This document shows, one piece after another, positions 16,674 through 25,447 of a DNA stretch of 64,000 bases; the first letter of the stretch is position 1, and every line of letters begins with the position of its first letter. The notes beneath the pieces were generated by a model. It made no database searches, had not been told where the DNA came from, and saw only the letters and a program-made list of their open reading frames with translations. Made by a program: the position numbers and the translations under genes. This DNA is from Bacteroidales bacterium UBA6229 (lineage in GTDB: Bacteria; Bacteroidota; Bacteroidia; Bacteroidales; F082), in the NCBI GenBank assembly GCA_002440975.1, contig DJWN01000089.1, positions 8,782 to 72,781 of the forward strand, written 5' to 3'.

Positions 16674-18851
16674 ATGAAAAAAATTATTTTCTTACTCAGT
16701 TTTGTGCTTCTGCTCGGCACCATCAATGCACAGCAAACAGGCTATTACAATGGCGTTGAAGGCAAAGATGGCGAAGAGCTCAAAGCCCAGCTGAATGATA
16801 TCATCAGCGGACACACCGTTTATTCCTATTTTTTCTCCAAAGAGATCTTCAAACTTTCTGATCAGGATCCCGATAACCCCAATAACGTAATCACGGTTTA
16901 CGGTGGTTTTTCAAGACCTAATAATGATTACGGAACTGGAGGTGATTTTTTAAACCGCGAACACGTTTGGGCTAAATCTCATGGCACTTTTGAAGATATT
17001 TTACCCATGGATAGTGATGTACACAACCTGAAACCCGCTGATGCCTCCGTAAATGTTTCCAGAAGTAACAAAGACTTTGACAATGGAGGCACTCAGCATT
17101 CTGAAGCTACAGATTGTTATTTTACTGAATACACCTGGGAGCCTCGTGATGGTGCCAAAGGCGATATCGCCAGGATAATTTTCTATATGGCCACGCGCTA
17201 CGAAGGCGAAAATGGCGAACTTGATCTGGAAGTTGTGGATGAAATCAATACCTATCCAACTCCAACACATGGAAGGCTTTCCACACTATTAGAATGGAAT
17301 ATGCAGGATCCGCCAGATGATTTTGAACGCAACAGAAACAATGTAATCTACTCTTATCAGCAAAACAGGAATCCTTTTATTGACAATCCTGAATTCGCAA
17401 ATCTCATTTGGAGAAATGTTGCGGCCAGCCCTGTCAGCATCGCCAACGTGCAAATCATGCCCGAAACAGCTGTTGCCAATCAAGAAGTTACAATTTCTGC
17501 TTCAATAAGTAGTTCAGCAGCTGACATCGCCAATGCAAAAATCATGTGGGGTCTTTCGTACGAAAATCTCGGCAATGAAATTGTGATGACTGCAAATGGT
17601 GATCAATATACTGCTAACATTCCCGGACAAGATGAAGATCAAACTGTTTACTACGAAATCATTGCAACTGACGGCACCAACGAAAGCAGCACAGTAGTGT
17701 ATAATTATTATATCCCAAAAGTTTTTACAGGTCAATTAGTTAGCATTTACGACATCCAGGGACAAACCGAAAACTCTCCTTATGCCGATCAGATTGTAAG
17801 CACTTCTGGCATTGTAACAGGATCCTTTGGCTCCTTCTATTTCATTCAAGATGGCACAGGTTTGTGGAATGGTTTATTTGTGTTTGATGGCGGAAGAAAT
17901 CCCTCGATTGGCGACAGTGTCATCGTTACCGGTAAAGTGAAGGAATATTATAATAAAACTGAAATTGCCGAAATTAGCGACTTCTATTTCATTGCCGATA
18001 ATAAACCCCTGCCCGAACCGGTGATTGTGCGTTCTGGCGAAGTGGAAGAAGGACACGAAAGCATTTTAGTAAAAGTTATGAATGCCACCTGCGTGATGGA
18101 AAATTATCATTCAGATTTCTATATGTGGTGGGTAAACGATGGCTCGGGCGTACTTAAAGTTCACAATACCAGTATTTTTGAATACGAACCCGAACTTAAT
18201 GCTGCATACGATATTACCGGCCCCATGAACTATGACTTTGACGAGTGGAAAATAGAATTACGCTTCGAAACTGATGTCGCTTCAGGAAGTGATATTGTAC
18301 TACCGCAAGTTATGGAAGTAACACCACTTACTTTTAATAATATCCGTATTGATTTCAGCGAGGATGTTACGGAGGAATCAGCCGAAAACATCGCCAATTA
18401 CAGCCTGAATAATGGCATTAGTGTCGTTGCTGCCAACCAGCATACCTTCAATAAAAAACAGGTAAATCTGGAAGTAAGTAATATGACTTCTGGAACTGAT
18501 TACACCCTTAACATTCAAGGCGTTAAAGACCTTACTGATAATGAAATGGAGCCTTTCGAAACTACTTTCAACTGGGTAGGAATTGGTGAAATAAGCTTTG
18601 CTAGCAGTTCGACCATTTATCCAAATCCGGCAGCTGATTTTACAACGATTACTTTGGTAGCCGAAAAAAATGAAACGATTAATATCACTTTGTACGACAT
18701 CGGTGGACGATTGGTTTATCAAAATGAAGTGAGCCTTTCATATGGACAAAACAATTTTACGATAGATACAAAACCATTCAATAACGGATTTTATCAGCTG
18801 TCACTATCAAATGAAAGTGGCAGAATAATTCACAAGCTGGTTATATATTAG
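16674..18851 (+). CDS. Secreted endonuclease I family nuclease with OB-fold, Ig-like and T9SS domains
   Basis: Signal peptide to about residue 20 (GTINAQ). Residues ~25-245 form an endonuclease I (EndA/NucM/Vvn) domain with the catalytic pair E96-H97 in NREHVWAKSHG and the metal-site region DVHNLKPADASVN. Such enzymes cut DNA, and some RNA, without strong sequence specificity. Then come an Ig-like module (~255-345), an OB-fold module like those in YhcR-type nucleases (IVTGSFGSFYFIQDGTGLW; VTGKVKEYYNKTEI), an SbsA-type Ig domain (~540-630), and a T9SS type A sorting domain (YPNPAADFTTITL ... NGFYQLSLSN). It should be surface-attached or released. Last gene of the cluster, before a terminator. 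Confidence 0.92.
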   Translation: MKKIIFLLSFVLLLGTINAQQTGYYNGVEGKDGEELKAQLNDIISGHTVYSYFFSKEIFKLSDQDPDNPNNVITVYGGFSRPNNDYGTGGDFLNREHVWAKSHGTFEDILPMDSDVHNLKPADASVNVSRSNKDFDNGGTQHSEATDCYFTEYTWEPRDGAKGDIARIIFYMATRYEGENGELDLEVVDEINTYPTPTHGRLSTLLEWNMQDPPDDFERNRNNVIYSYQQNRNPFIDNPEFANLIWRNVAASPVSIANVQIMPETAVANQEVTISASISSSAADIANAKIMWGLSYENLGNEIVMTANGDQYTANIPGQDEDQTVYYEIIATDGTNESSTVVYNYYIPKVFTGQLVSIYDIQGQTENSPYADQIVSTSGIVTGSFGSFYFIQDGTGLWNGLFVFDGGRNPSIGDSVIVTGKVKEYYNKTEIAEISDFYFIADNKPLPEPVIVRSGEVEEGHESILVKVMNATCVMENYHSDFYMWWVNDGSGVLKVHNTSIFEYEPELNAAYDITGPMNYDFDEWKIELRFETDVASGSDIVLPQVMEVTPLTFNNIRIDFSEDVTEESAENIANYSLNNGISVVAANQHTFNKKQVNLEVSNMTSGTDYTLNIQGVKDLTDNEMEPFETTFNWVGIGEISFASSSTIYPNPAADFTTITLVAEKNETINITLYDIGGRLVYQNEVSLSYGQNNFTIDTKPFNNGFYQLSLSNESGRIIHKLVIY

Positions 18852-18876
18852 CTTATCCCATTGAATAATAAACAAA

Positions 18877-18910
18877 TAGCCTTCAGTTTACTGAGGGCTA
18901 ATTGTATTTT
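18877..18910 (+). terminator. Intrinsic terminator after the nuclease gene
   Basis: An 11-bp stem with one G-U pair (TAGCCTTCAGT / ACTGAGGGCTA, 18877-18900), followed by ATTGTATTTT. It lies 25 nt after the nuclease stop codon. Confidence 0.75.
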
Positions 18911-18956
18911 ATAGTGATAAATTATTTAAAAAGCATAAACTTTTCAGAACAAATCT

Positions 18957-18976
18957 TAAGTTTGCAGCTAAATTTG
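18957..18976 (+). promoter_or_regulatory. Two -7-like elements before the glycosyltransferase/pyrC genes
   Basis: TAAGTTTG (18957-18964) and TAAATTTG (18969-18976) both match TAnnTTTG exactly, 12 nt apart. One of them probably drives the glycosyltransferase-pyrC-MORN operon. No clear -33 element was found. Confidence 0.4.
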
Positions 18977-19004
18977 CATTTCAATATCTAATATGCCTGC
19001 ATTA

Positions 19005-19745
19005 ATGTCGGACAGCCTGGTCATCATACCTACCTACAACGAGAAGGAAAATATCGAAAAGATCATTCGGACGGTTTTTTCACTCGAAAAGGATTTTCAT
19101 GTCCTGATCATTGAAGATAATAGCCCGGATGGAACTGCACAGATCGTAAAATCGCTGATACCGGAGTTTCAAGACAGATTATTCATCGAAGAACGAAAAG
19201 GAAAACTGGGACTTGGCACTGCTTATATCCATGGTTTTCGCTGGGCTTTACAGCGCCATTACGGCTTTGTTTTCGAAATGGATGCCGATTTTTCACATAA
19301 TCCTGCCGACCTGGAAAGGTTATACCATGCCTGTGCTGTTGAAGGAGCCGACTTGGCTGTTGGTTCGCGTTATATCACTGGCGTTAATGTGGTTAATTGG
19401 CCGATGGGACGTGTATTGATGTCGTATTACGCTTCGTCTTATGTGAGATTTGTCACCCGCATGAAAGTGCGCGACACCACTGCCGGTTTTGTCTGTTACA
19501 CCCGAAAAGTACTGGAAACCATAAATCTGGATCGGATCAAATTTGTTGGCTATGCCTTCCAGATTGAAATGAAATATACAGCCTGCAAACTTGGATTTAC
19601 CCTTAAAGAAGTGCCGATAGTATTTACCGATCGCACCGAAGGCACCTCGAAAATGAATAAACGCATTTTTAAAGAAGCTATTTTCGGGGTAATTAATCTC
19701 AGATTAAGAGGAATAAGCGGGAAAATAAAAGCCAGAAAAGTCTGA
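19005..19745 (+). CDS. Polyprenol-phosphate mannosyltransferase-like glycosyltransferase (GT2, Dpm1-like)
   Basis: A GT2 enzyme of the dolichyl/polyprenyl-phosphate mannose synthase type, transferring a hexose from a nucleotide sugar to a lipid phosphate at the cytoplasmic membrane. Visible features: the N-terminal nucleotide-binding start LVIIPTYNEKENI, IIEDNSPDGTAQI, the catalytic DxD in EMDADFSHNP, and GSRYITGVNVVNWPMGR. It has no C-terminal membrane domain, so it resembles the soluble Dpm1 form. The start is placed at MSDSLVII (19005); an upstream ATG at 18993 adds 4 residues. pyrC follows after 5 nt. The lipid-linked sugar probably feeds glycosylation of secreted proteins or glycans (inference). 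Confidence 0.85.
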   Translation: MSDSLVIIPTYNEKENIEKIIRTVFSLEKDFHVLIIEDNSPDGTAQIVKSLIPEFQDRLFIEERKGKLGLGTAYIHGFRWALQRHYGFVFEMDADFSHNPADLERLYHACAVEGADLAVGSRYITGVNVVNWPMGRVLMSYYASSYVRFVTRMKVRDTTAGFVCYTRKVLETINLDRIKFVGYAFQIEMKYTACKLGFTLKEVPIVFTDRTEGTSKMNKRIFKEAIFGVINLRLRGISGKIKARKV

Positions 19746-19750
19746 AAATC

Positions 19751-21094
19751 ATGTCTGCCATTCTGATACAAAATGCTACGATTATCAACGAAAACAAACA
19801 TTTTGTTGCTGATTTACTCATCCGTGAAGCATTGATCGAAAAAATTGCCGAACCCGGCAAAATTGATGCTAGAGCTGACTTCAGAATTGTTGACGCCAAA
19901 GGGCTCTTGCTTGTTCCGGGAGTGATTGATGATCAGGTTCATTTTAGGGAACCAGGACTGACTTATAAAGCTGATATCCAAAGCGAAAGCCGAGCTGCTA
20001 TTGCAGGAGGAATTACCAGCTTTATGGAAATGCCCAATACCATTCCTAATGTGCTTACACAGGAACTGCTCGAAGAAAAATACCAGCTGGCTGCACAAAA
20101 ATCGATGGCCAACTTTTCATTTTACATGGGAGCATCTAACGATAATGTGGCCGAAATCGTAAAAACAGATCCAGAAAAAGTCTGTGGTATCAAGGTTTTT
20201 ATGGGTTCAAGCACGGGTAATATGCTCGTGGATGATGAAGAAAGTCTATCAAAGATTTTTGCCAACGCCCCTACCCTGGTTGCCGTACATTGCGAAGACG
20301 AAACTACCATCAGGCAAAATTTGGCCGTATTTCGGCAAAAATTTACTACGGGTGCACCTGCTGAGGTTCATCCTCAAATCAGAAGTGCGGAAGCCTGTTA
20401 TTTGTCATCTTCAAAGGCCGTTGCCTTAGCAAAAAAATACAACACCCGGCTGCATATTCTGCACCTGAGCACAGCAATCGAAACTACTCTTTTCACCGAT
20501 GAAATTCCACTTGAAGAAAAACAGATCACTGCCGAAGTTTGCCTGCATCACCTTTGGTTTAGTGATAAGGATTATGCTCAAAAAGGAAATTTTATCAAAT
20601 GGAATCCTGCTGTAAAATCGGAAGAAGACCGGCAAGCATTATGGGAAGCATTGCGAAGCGGGAAAATAGATGTGGTGGCCACTGATCATGCGCCGCACAC
20701 TTTTGAGGAAAAATCACGGCCATATTTTGAAGCACCTTCCGGCGGCCCCATGGTTCAGCATTTGCTGCCAGCCATGCTCGATCTGGCTCAAAATGGTTAT
20801 CTCACAATCGGGATGGCCATCGAAAAACTGTGTCACAATCCCGCAAAATTGTTCAAAATTCAAAAACGCGGTTTTATCCGCGAAGGTTATTACGCTGATT
20901 TAGTGCTTGTTGATCCTAATCGACCACAAACTGTCTCATCAGAAAATATACATTATAAATGTGGCTGGTCGCCGCTTGATGGAACCAGCCTGAAACATCA
21001 GGTTAAATACACCTTTGTAAATGGAGAATTGGCTTATGAGAACGGAAAATTCCATGAAGAAGTCCGCGGACAAAGGCTTTTATTTGATCGCTAG
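19751..21094 (+). CDS. pyrC: Dihydroorotase
   Basis: Amidohydrolase of pyrimidine synthesis that closes carbamoyl-aspartate to dihydroorotate; cytoplasmic. Landmarks: the metal-binding strand DDQVHFREPGLTYK, MEMPNT, the KVFMGSSTGNM strand, His sites in VAVHCEDE and LHILHLSTA, and the general acid Asp in VATDHAPHTFEEK. The first strand reads DxQxH instead of the common DxHxH; as I recall this occurs in other Bacteroidota dihydroorotases, so it does not imply inactivity. At 447 residues it fits the long (type I) class. It is preceded by the glycosyltransferase gene and overlapped at its 3 prime end by the MORN lipoprotein gene. Confidence 0.9.
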   Translation: MSAILIQNATIINENKHFVADLLIREALIEKIAEPGKIDARADFRIVDAKGLLLVPGVIDDQVHFREPGLTYKADIQSESRAAIAGGITSFMEMPNTIPNVLTQELLEEKYQLAAQKSMANFSFYMGASNDNVAEIVKTDPEKVCGIKVFMGSSTGNMLVDDEESLSKIFANAPTLVAVHCEDETTIRQNLAVFRQKFTTGAPAEVHPQIRSAEACYLSSSKAVALAKKYNTRLHILHLSTAIETTLFTDEIPLEEKQITAEVCLHHLWFSDKDYAQKGNFIKWNPAVKSEEDRQALWEALRSGKIDVVATDHAPHTFEEKSRPYFEAPSGGPMVQHLLPAMLDLAQNGYLTIGMAIEKLCHNPAKLFKIQKRGFIREGYYADLVLVDPNRPQTVSSENIHYKCGWSPLDGTSLKHQVKYTFVNGELAYENGKFHEEVRGQRLLFDR

Positions 21095-21530
21095 CCTGTC
21101 TGTTCTTCTTATATTGTTTGGTTTTTTACAGGCCTGTCAACAAGAAGCAAGGCAGGAAGAAAATCTTACTTCAGAAATCATTGATATCTGGGATAACGGC
21201 AAACCCAAGATTGTCCGTTTTTTTCGTGAAGACGAGAACGGACAAAAAATTCTGGTTCGCGAAAAACAATATTATCCCGAAGGTGCTTTAAGTATGGAAG
21301 GTGACTATCTGAACAACAAACGATCGGGCATCTGGAAATCCTGGTACGAGGATGGCACCTTGTGGAGCGAGGGTCGTTTTGTAAATGGCAAACGCGAAGG
21401 ACTTGGCACTGTGTATCATCCCAATGGAAAAAAACATCTTGAAGGACAGTACAAAGACGGGAATCGTACCGGACTCTGGCGTGCTTGGGATGAGCAGGGC
21501 GAACTTATCAGCGAACAAACACACCCCTAA
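21054..21530 (+). CDS. MORN-repeat lipoprotein (YwqK-like)
   Basis: The start at ATG 21054 (MKKSADKGF) gives a lipoprotein signal with lipobox LQAC (Cys at residue 28). The rest carries MORN-2-type repeats: GDYLNNKRSGIWKSWYEDG, GRFVNGKREGLGTVYHPNG, GQYKDGNRTGLWRAWDEQG. Such proteins are often labelled YwqK antitoxin-like, but here a membrane-anchored structural or binding role is more likely; there is no toxin next to it. The gene overlaps pyrC by 41 nt, suggesting coupled translation, and its stop overlaps the stop of the convergent gene by 4 nt. Confidence 0.8.
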   Translation: MKKSADKGFYLIASLSVLLILFGFLQACQQEARQEENLTSEIIDIWDNGKPKIVRFFREDENGQKILVREKQYYPEGALSMEGDYLNNKRSGIWKSWYEDGTLWSEGRFVNGKREGLGTVYHPNGKKHLEGQYKDGNRTGLWRAWDEQGELISEQTHP

Positions 21531-22558
21531 TCCACATTCAAATAAAGAATAACAGGCAGATGGTCGCTAAAACCACCAAAATACCGGCCTCCTGATGCTG
21601 TTCGGTTAGGACGTGGTTCGCCACTTTTTGGATTGAACAGCATCCAGTGATGTTTCACTACCTCAAAGGTTCTTACAGACGGCTTTTCAGAGTTAAGCAG
21701 TGCGTGCGAAACAATCACCTGATCGAAAAAATCCCAGCTGCGATAATAGAGTGTACCTTTGCCAGCTTCAAAAAGTGGAAGACTTAGGTTGAACAGGCGG
21801 CTTGCGGCATCCAAATCATTCGGACTAACAGCTTGTAAATGAGCTGTGATGCTGGGATCGTTGGGATTATCATTCAAATCGCCCATAATCACTATATGTG
21901 CCATAGGATCCAGCGTCAACAGGGAATCTGACAAATGTCGCAAAAAATCGCCATAACGCGCCCTTCTGGGAGCCGTTTCATCTTTGCCGCCATAGCGTGA
22001 AGTCCAGTGATTTACAAAAATATGCAAGGTATCTCCTCCCCAAATCAAACCTTTCACATACAATACATGCCGCATACTTTCCGGCTTTTCCAAATTCGGT
22101 TCAAGTGCTTTTGTGGCTAATATTTTAAAAAAGTCTTTCCGGTAAATCGCCGCAACTTCAATTCCACGAGGGTCATTATCACTGATATGAATAATGCTGT
22201 AATCTGCTTTGGCAAGTGCCGGTGTTTTCACCAAATCATCAAGCACCTCCCGATTTTCAATTTCGGCCAACCCAACAAAATGCGGGAAATCCAAACTATC
22301 CAAAGCAGCTAGTACCCGAGCCTTTTGAGCAAGCGAATTCTGATACTTTTCTGTATTCCAATCCAGTTTTGATCCCGGGAGAAACTCCTCATCATTGACT
22401 GTTGGATCATTGATGGTATCAAAAAGATTCTCCACATTATAAAAGGCTGCCATCCAGGCATCATTTGGCTTCTTAACAGATTGCTTTGTCAGGTTACAGC
22501 TCGTCAGGAAAAAGGTAAAGCCAAGCAACAGTAAAACTGAATTTCTAATAAAACGCAT
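21527..22558 (-). CDS. Endonuclease/exonuclease/phosphatase family lipoprotein
   Basis: Lipoprotein signal with lipobox FLTSC (Cys near residue 21), then a DNase I-like (EEP) fold: the N-terminal MAAFYNVENLFDT, the Glu-containing metal strand VGLAEIENREVL, LHIFVNHWTSRYGG, IVIMGDLNDNPND, and the C-terminal GGFSDHLPVILYL with the catalytic Asp-His. All expected EEP motifs are present, so it should be an active phosphodiesterase or phosphatase on the outside of the inner membrane or on the outer membrane. The substrate is unknown. It is the last gene of the era-der-S4 operon and overlaps the S4 gene by 1 nt. Confidence 0.87.
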   Translation of the reverse strand: MRFIRNSVLLLLGFTFFLTSCNLTKQSVKKPNDAWMAAFYNVENLFDTINDPTVNDEEFLPGSKLDWNTEKYQNSLAQKARVLAALDSLDFPHFVGLAEIENREVLDDLVKTPALAKADYSIIHISDNDPRGIEVAAIYRKDFFKILATKALEPNLEKPESMRHVLYVKGLIWGGDTLHIFVNHWTSRYGGKDETAPRRARYGDFLRHLSDSLLTLDPMAHIVIMGDLNDNPNDPSITAHLQAVSPNDLDAASRLFNLSLPLFEAGKGTLYYRSWDFFDQVIVSHALLNSEKPSVRTFEVVKHHWMLFNPKSGEPRPNRTASGGRYFGGFSDHLPVILYLNVD

Positions 22559-22938
22559 TATTCGTCTGTTTTGAGTTTGTCAATTAATCTTCTTTCTCTT
22601 TTTGTCGGGCGCCCCAAGCCTCTTCCCCGATACTCCGTTTTGGCGGCTTTTACCAGCTCATAACGCTCATACTCTTCCATTGGCGTATGATCAATCAGCA
22701 GGTTTTCGACCAGCTTGGCGGCAACCCTGTTTTTTGCCGGTTCTTTCACTTCCACTTTTCGGTGCAATTGCCCGACCTGCACTTCGATCAGATCGCCTGC
22801 TTTCACCTCCCGGGAAGCTTTTACTGAATGCCCTTCCATCTTCACCTTTCCGCCTTTGCAGGCATCGGCAGCAAGGGTACGGGTTTTAAAAAGCCTCACA
22901 GCCCACATCCATTTGTCTATCCTAACCGAATCGCTCAT
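22558..22938 (-). CDS. S4-domain RNA-binding protein (Hsp15-like)
   Basis: A 126-residue basic protein starting with the S4 fold: VRIDKWMWAVRLFKTRTLAADACKGGKVKM, then VKASREVKAGDLIEV. The C-terminus is Arg/Lys rich (EYRGRGLGRPTKRERRLIDK), as in Hsp15/HslR, which rescues stalled 50S subunits carrying peptidyl-tRNA. Its start codon overlaps the end of der by 4 nt, so it is translationally coupled to a ribosome-assembly GTPase, consistent with a ribosomal role. Confidence 0.87.
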   Translation of the reverse strand: MSDSVRIDKWMWAVRLFKTRTLAADACKGGKVKMEGHSVKASREVKAGDLIEVQVGQLHRKVEVKEPAKNRVAAKLVENLLIDHTPMEEYERYELVKAAKTEYRGRGLGRPTKRERRLIDKLKTDE

Positions 22939-24242
22939 TTTTGCCTGAAATACAATTGAATAGGAACTCCTTTAAAGTTGAATTGTTCGCGCAACTTATT
23001 TTCTAAAAACCGCCGATAACTTTCTTTCACATCTTTCGGAAAATTACAGAAAAAAACAAATTGTGGTGTTTGCGTTTTCAACTGCGTGATGTATTTGATT
23101 TTCACATATTTGCCGCGCGTTGTCGCTGGTGGCGGAGAAGCTTGAATGATCGGCAACAACAATTCGTTTAACTGTGAAGTTGCAATACGACGATTACGAT
23201 TTTCGTAAACCTCATGCGCCGCTTCCAGCACCTTGAAAATCCTTTGCTTATTGATTACGGAAGTAAATACAATCGGAATATCAGTAAAAGGTGCTGTCCG
23301 TTCTTTGATAGCTTTTTCGTATTCCAGGTGGGTGTTGTTCTCCTTTTCAATCAAATCCCATTTATTGGCCACAATCACAACGCCTTTACGGTTTTTTTCG
23401 GCCAGCTTGAGAATATTCAGATCCTGCGCTTCAATGCCTGTTTGCGCATCAATCAAAATAATCACCACATCACTTTCCTCAATAGAACGAATAGCACGCA
23501 AAACAGAATAAAATTCAATATTCTCGTAAACTTTTCCTTTTTTACGCAACCCGGCAGTATCAACCAAAATAAAATTCATCCCAAAAGCATTGTATTCGGT
23601 ATGAATGCTATCACGTGTTGTGCCGGCAATGGATGTAACTATGTTGCGCTCAATTCCCAGAAAAGCATTGATAATAGACGATTTCCCCACATTTGGACGC
23701 CCAACTACGGCAAATTTGGGCAAATCACTTTCGATGGTGGTCATTTCCTCAGGTAAAAGTTTCACCATTTCATCCAACAGCTCGCCAGTGCCACTGCCAT
23801 TGATAGCCGAAATGGGGAAAGGCTCGCCCAAACCGAAGGAATAAAACTCCTGTGCATCGGCAATGCGATCCGGATTATCAACTTTGTTGGCAACAAGCAA
23901 CACCTTTTTCTTAGACTGACGCAACAAATTTGCCACCTCCTGATCTAAAATATGAATGCCTTCGCGGGCATCCACCACGAAAAAGATCACATCAGCCTCA
24001 TCGATCGCCAGGGCTACCTGCTTGCGGATTTCTTCTTCAAAAATATCGTCAGAGCCAACCACATAACCACCCGTATCGATCAGTGAAAAAGTTTTACCGT
24101 TCCAATCGCTACGACCATAATGGCGATCGCGGGTAACGCCGCTGGTTTCCTCCACTATTGCCTGTCGCGCCTGCACTAATCTATTAAAAAAGGTGGACTT
24201 TCCTACATTGGGTCTGCCCACAATTGCCGCAATATTTGTCAT
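22935..24242 (-). CDS. der: Ribosome-assembly GTPase Der (EngA)
   Basis: Tandem GTPase needed for 50S subunit maturation. Two G domains are visible: G1 GRPNVGKSTF near residue 9, with DTGGYV and NKVD, and G1 GRPNVGKSSI near residue 180, with DTAGLRKKGK and NKWD. A KH-like C-terminal domain follows (GKYVKIKYITQLKTQTPQFVFF). At 435 residues it has the standard length. It sits between era (17 nt upstream) and the S4 gene (4-nt overlap). Confidence 0.97.
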   Translation of the reverse strand: MTNIAAIVGRPNVGKSTFFNRLVQARQAIVEETSGVTRDRHYGRSDWNGKTFSLIDTGGYVVGSDDIFEEEIRKQVALAIDEADVIFFVVDAREGIHILDQEVANLLRQSKKKVLLVANKVDNPDRIADAQEFYSFGLGEPFPISAINGSGTGELLDEMVKLLPEEMTTIESDLPKFAVVGRPNVGKSSIINAFLGIERNIVTSIAGTTRDSIHTEYNAFGMNFILVDTAGLRKKGKVYENIEFYSVLRAIRSIEESDVVIILIDAQTGIEAQDLNILKLAEKNRKGVVIVANKWDLIEKENNTHLEYEKAIKERTAPFTDIPIVFTSVINKQRIFKVLEAAHEVYENRNRRIATSQLNELLLPIIQASPPPATTRGKYVKIKYITQLKTQTPQFVFFCNFPKDVKESYRRFLENKLREQFNFKGVPIQLYFRQK

Positions 24243-24259
24243 ATCTATAGTATTTATTA

Positions 24260-25144
24260 TCAGGCTTCATAGCCAAAGCGGCGAAGCATTTGCTCGTCAT
24301 CGCGCCAGTTTTTATTTACTTTCACACTCAATTCCAGGAATACCTTTTTGCCTACAAATTCCTCAATATCTGTCCTGGCTTGTGTTCCCATTTTCTTTAT
24401 CGCACTACCTTGTTTGCCAATCAAAATCGCTTTTTGCGAGTCGCGTGCAGCAAAAATGATGGCCTGTATCCTGATCAGCTTTTCAGTTTCTTCGTATGCA
24501 TCTACAGCTACTTCAACAGAGTACGGAATTTCCTGCTTATAATTCAACAAGATTTTTTCGCGAATGATTTCAGCAATAAAAAAACGCATGGATTTATCTG
24601 TCAACTCATCTTTTGGAAAATAAGGCGGCGACTCAGGAAGTATATCAAGAATCTGCTCAAAAAGATAAGCCACATTATGCCCGGGCAAAGCTGCCAGCGG
24701 AAAAACCGTAGCCCCCGGCAAAGCCTCGTTCCAGAAAGCAACCGACTGTTCAACCTTCGGTTGATCTGACAAATCAATTTTGTTGATGAGCACAAAAACA
24801 GGAACCTTGCTGTGCTGCAATTTTTCGATCGTAGAAGTGTGATGCTGAACCGAATCGCTGATGTCGACCATAAATAAAATCAGGTCGGCATCAATAAAAG
24901 CCGTTTCCACAAACTGATTCATCACATGATGCATCTTGTAGGCCGGCTGGTGAATAATACCCGGCGTATCGGAAAAAACAATCTGAAAATCATCGCCATT
25001 TACAATTCCCAGGATGCGATGGCGAGTTGTTTGCGCTTTTGAAGTGATGATCGAAAGCTTTTCGCCCACCAGTGCATTCATCAGGGTTGACTTGCCAACA
25101 TTAGGGTTTCCGACAATATTTACATATCCGGCTTTATGTGTCAT
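24260..25144 (-). CDS. era: GTPase Era
   Basis: Ribosome-associated GTPase that binds the 3 prime end of 16S rRNA and supports 30S maturation. The G domain has GNPNVGKSTL (G1), SDTPGIIHQP (G3) and LINKIDL (G4); a C-terminal KH domain carries ILIGKQGSAIKKMGTQAR. I chose the start at 25142-25144 (MTHKAGYVN), which places G1 near residue 11 as usual; an in-frame start 11 codons earlier gives a non-homologous extension. First gene of the era-der-S4-EEP operon. Confidence 0.96.
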   Translation of the reverse strand: MTHKAGYVNIVGNPNVGKSTLMNALVGEKLSIITSKAQTTRHRILGIVNGDDFQIVFSDTPGIIHQPAYKMHHVMNQFVETAFIDADLILFMVDISDSVQHHTSTIEKLQHSKVPVFVLINKIDLSDQPKVEQSVAFWNEALPGATVFPLAALPGHNVAYLFEQILDILPESPPYFPKDELTDKSMRFFIAEIIREKILLNYKQEIPYSVEVAVDAYEETEKLIRIQAIIFAARDSQKAILIGKQGSAIKKMGTQARTDIEEFVGKKVFLELSVKVNKNWRDDEQMLRRFGYEA

Positions 25145-25165
25145 TGAAAAATATTTGCTGAAAAA

Positions 25166-25197
25166 TTTGCTTTGCAAAGTAACAAAATATATCTTTG
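25166..25197 (+). promoter_or_regulatory. Promoter of the initiator tRNA gene
   Basis: TTTG at 25166-25169, a 20-nt spacer, then TATCTTTG at 25190-25197: a full match to the Bacteroidota -33/-7 promoter pattern at correct spacing. The transcript would start near 25204, about 44 nt before the tRNA. It is the clearest promoter in the window. Confidence 0.78.
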
Positions 25198-25247
25198 CAC
25201 TCCCATTTCGGAAACGGATTTAAGTTTCACATGGAAATGTCGCACAT

Positions 25248-25319
25248 TGCGGGGTGGAGCAGAGGCAGCTCGTTGGGCTCATAACCCAAAGGTCAGAGGT
25301 TCGAATCCTCTCCCCGCTA
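25248..25319 (+). tRNA. Initiator tRNA-Met (CAT)
   Basis: Folds as a tRNA: acceptor strands TGCGGGG and CCCCGCT, D stem GAGC/GCTC, anticodon stem and loop TTGGG-CTCATAA-CCCAA (anticodon CAT), T arm AGAGG-TTCGAAT-CCTCT. Initiator hallmarks are an unpaired 1:72 position (T and T) and three G:C pairs stacked next to the anticodon loop. The 3 prime CCA is not encoded (ACTAAA follows). A terminator follows at 25325. Confidence 0.93.
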
Positions 25320-25324
25320 CTAAA

Positions 25325-25366
25325 AAACCCTTTCAGCTTTTATTGTTGAAAGGGTTTGTTTTTTTT
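25325..25366 (+). terminator. Intrinsic terminator of the initiator tRNA
   Basis: An 11-bp perfect stem (AAACCCTTTCA / TGAAAGGGTTT) followed by a G and eight Ts at 25359-25366; it begins 6 nt after the tRNA. Confidence 0.9.
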
Positions 25367-25447
25367 GTTGTCTTTTGTCCTCTTTGGTAATTCTTGTTTC
25401 CCCAATTTTTAATTCGCTAATTAATGATGCTAAAGTTATTGATTAGA

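Noticed and set aside
19751..21094. Loss of dihydroorotase activity because DxHxH reads DxQxH
   Set aside because: The same change is, to my recollection, normal in Bacteroidota dihydroorotases, and all other active-site motifs are present.
21054..21530. MORN lipoprotein as an antitoxin of a toxin-antitoxin pair
   Set aside because: The YwqK antitoxin label is based on MORN repeats only; no toxin gene is adjacent and the protein has a lipoprotein signal.
23214..23756. 180-codon ORF antisense to der
   Set aside because: Der is unmistakable on the other strand; no motif in the antisense product.
25172..25390. 72-codon ORF across the initiator tRNA
   Set aside because: It covers the tRNA gene and its terminator, so it is not coding.
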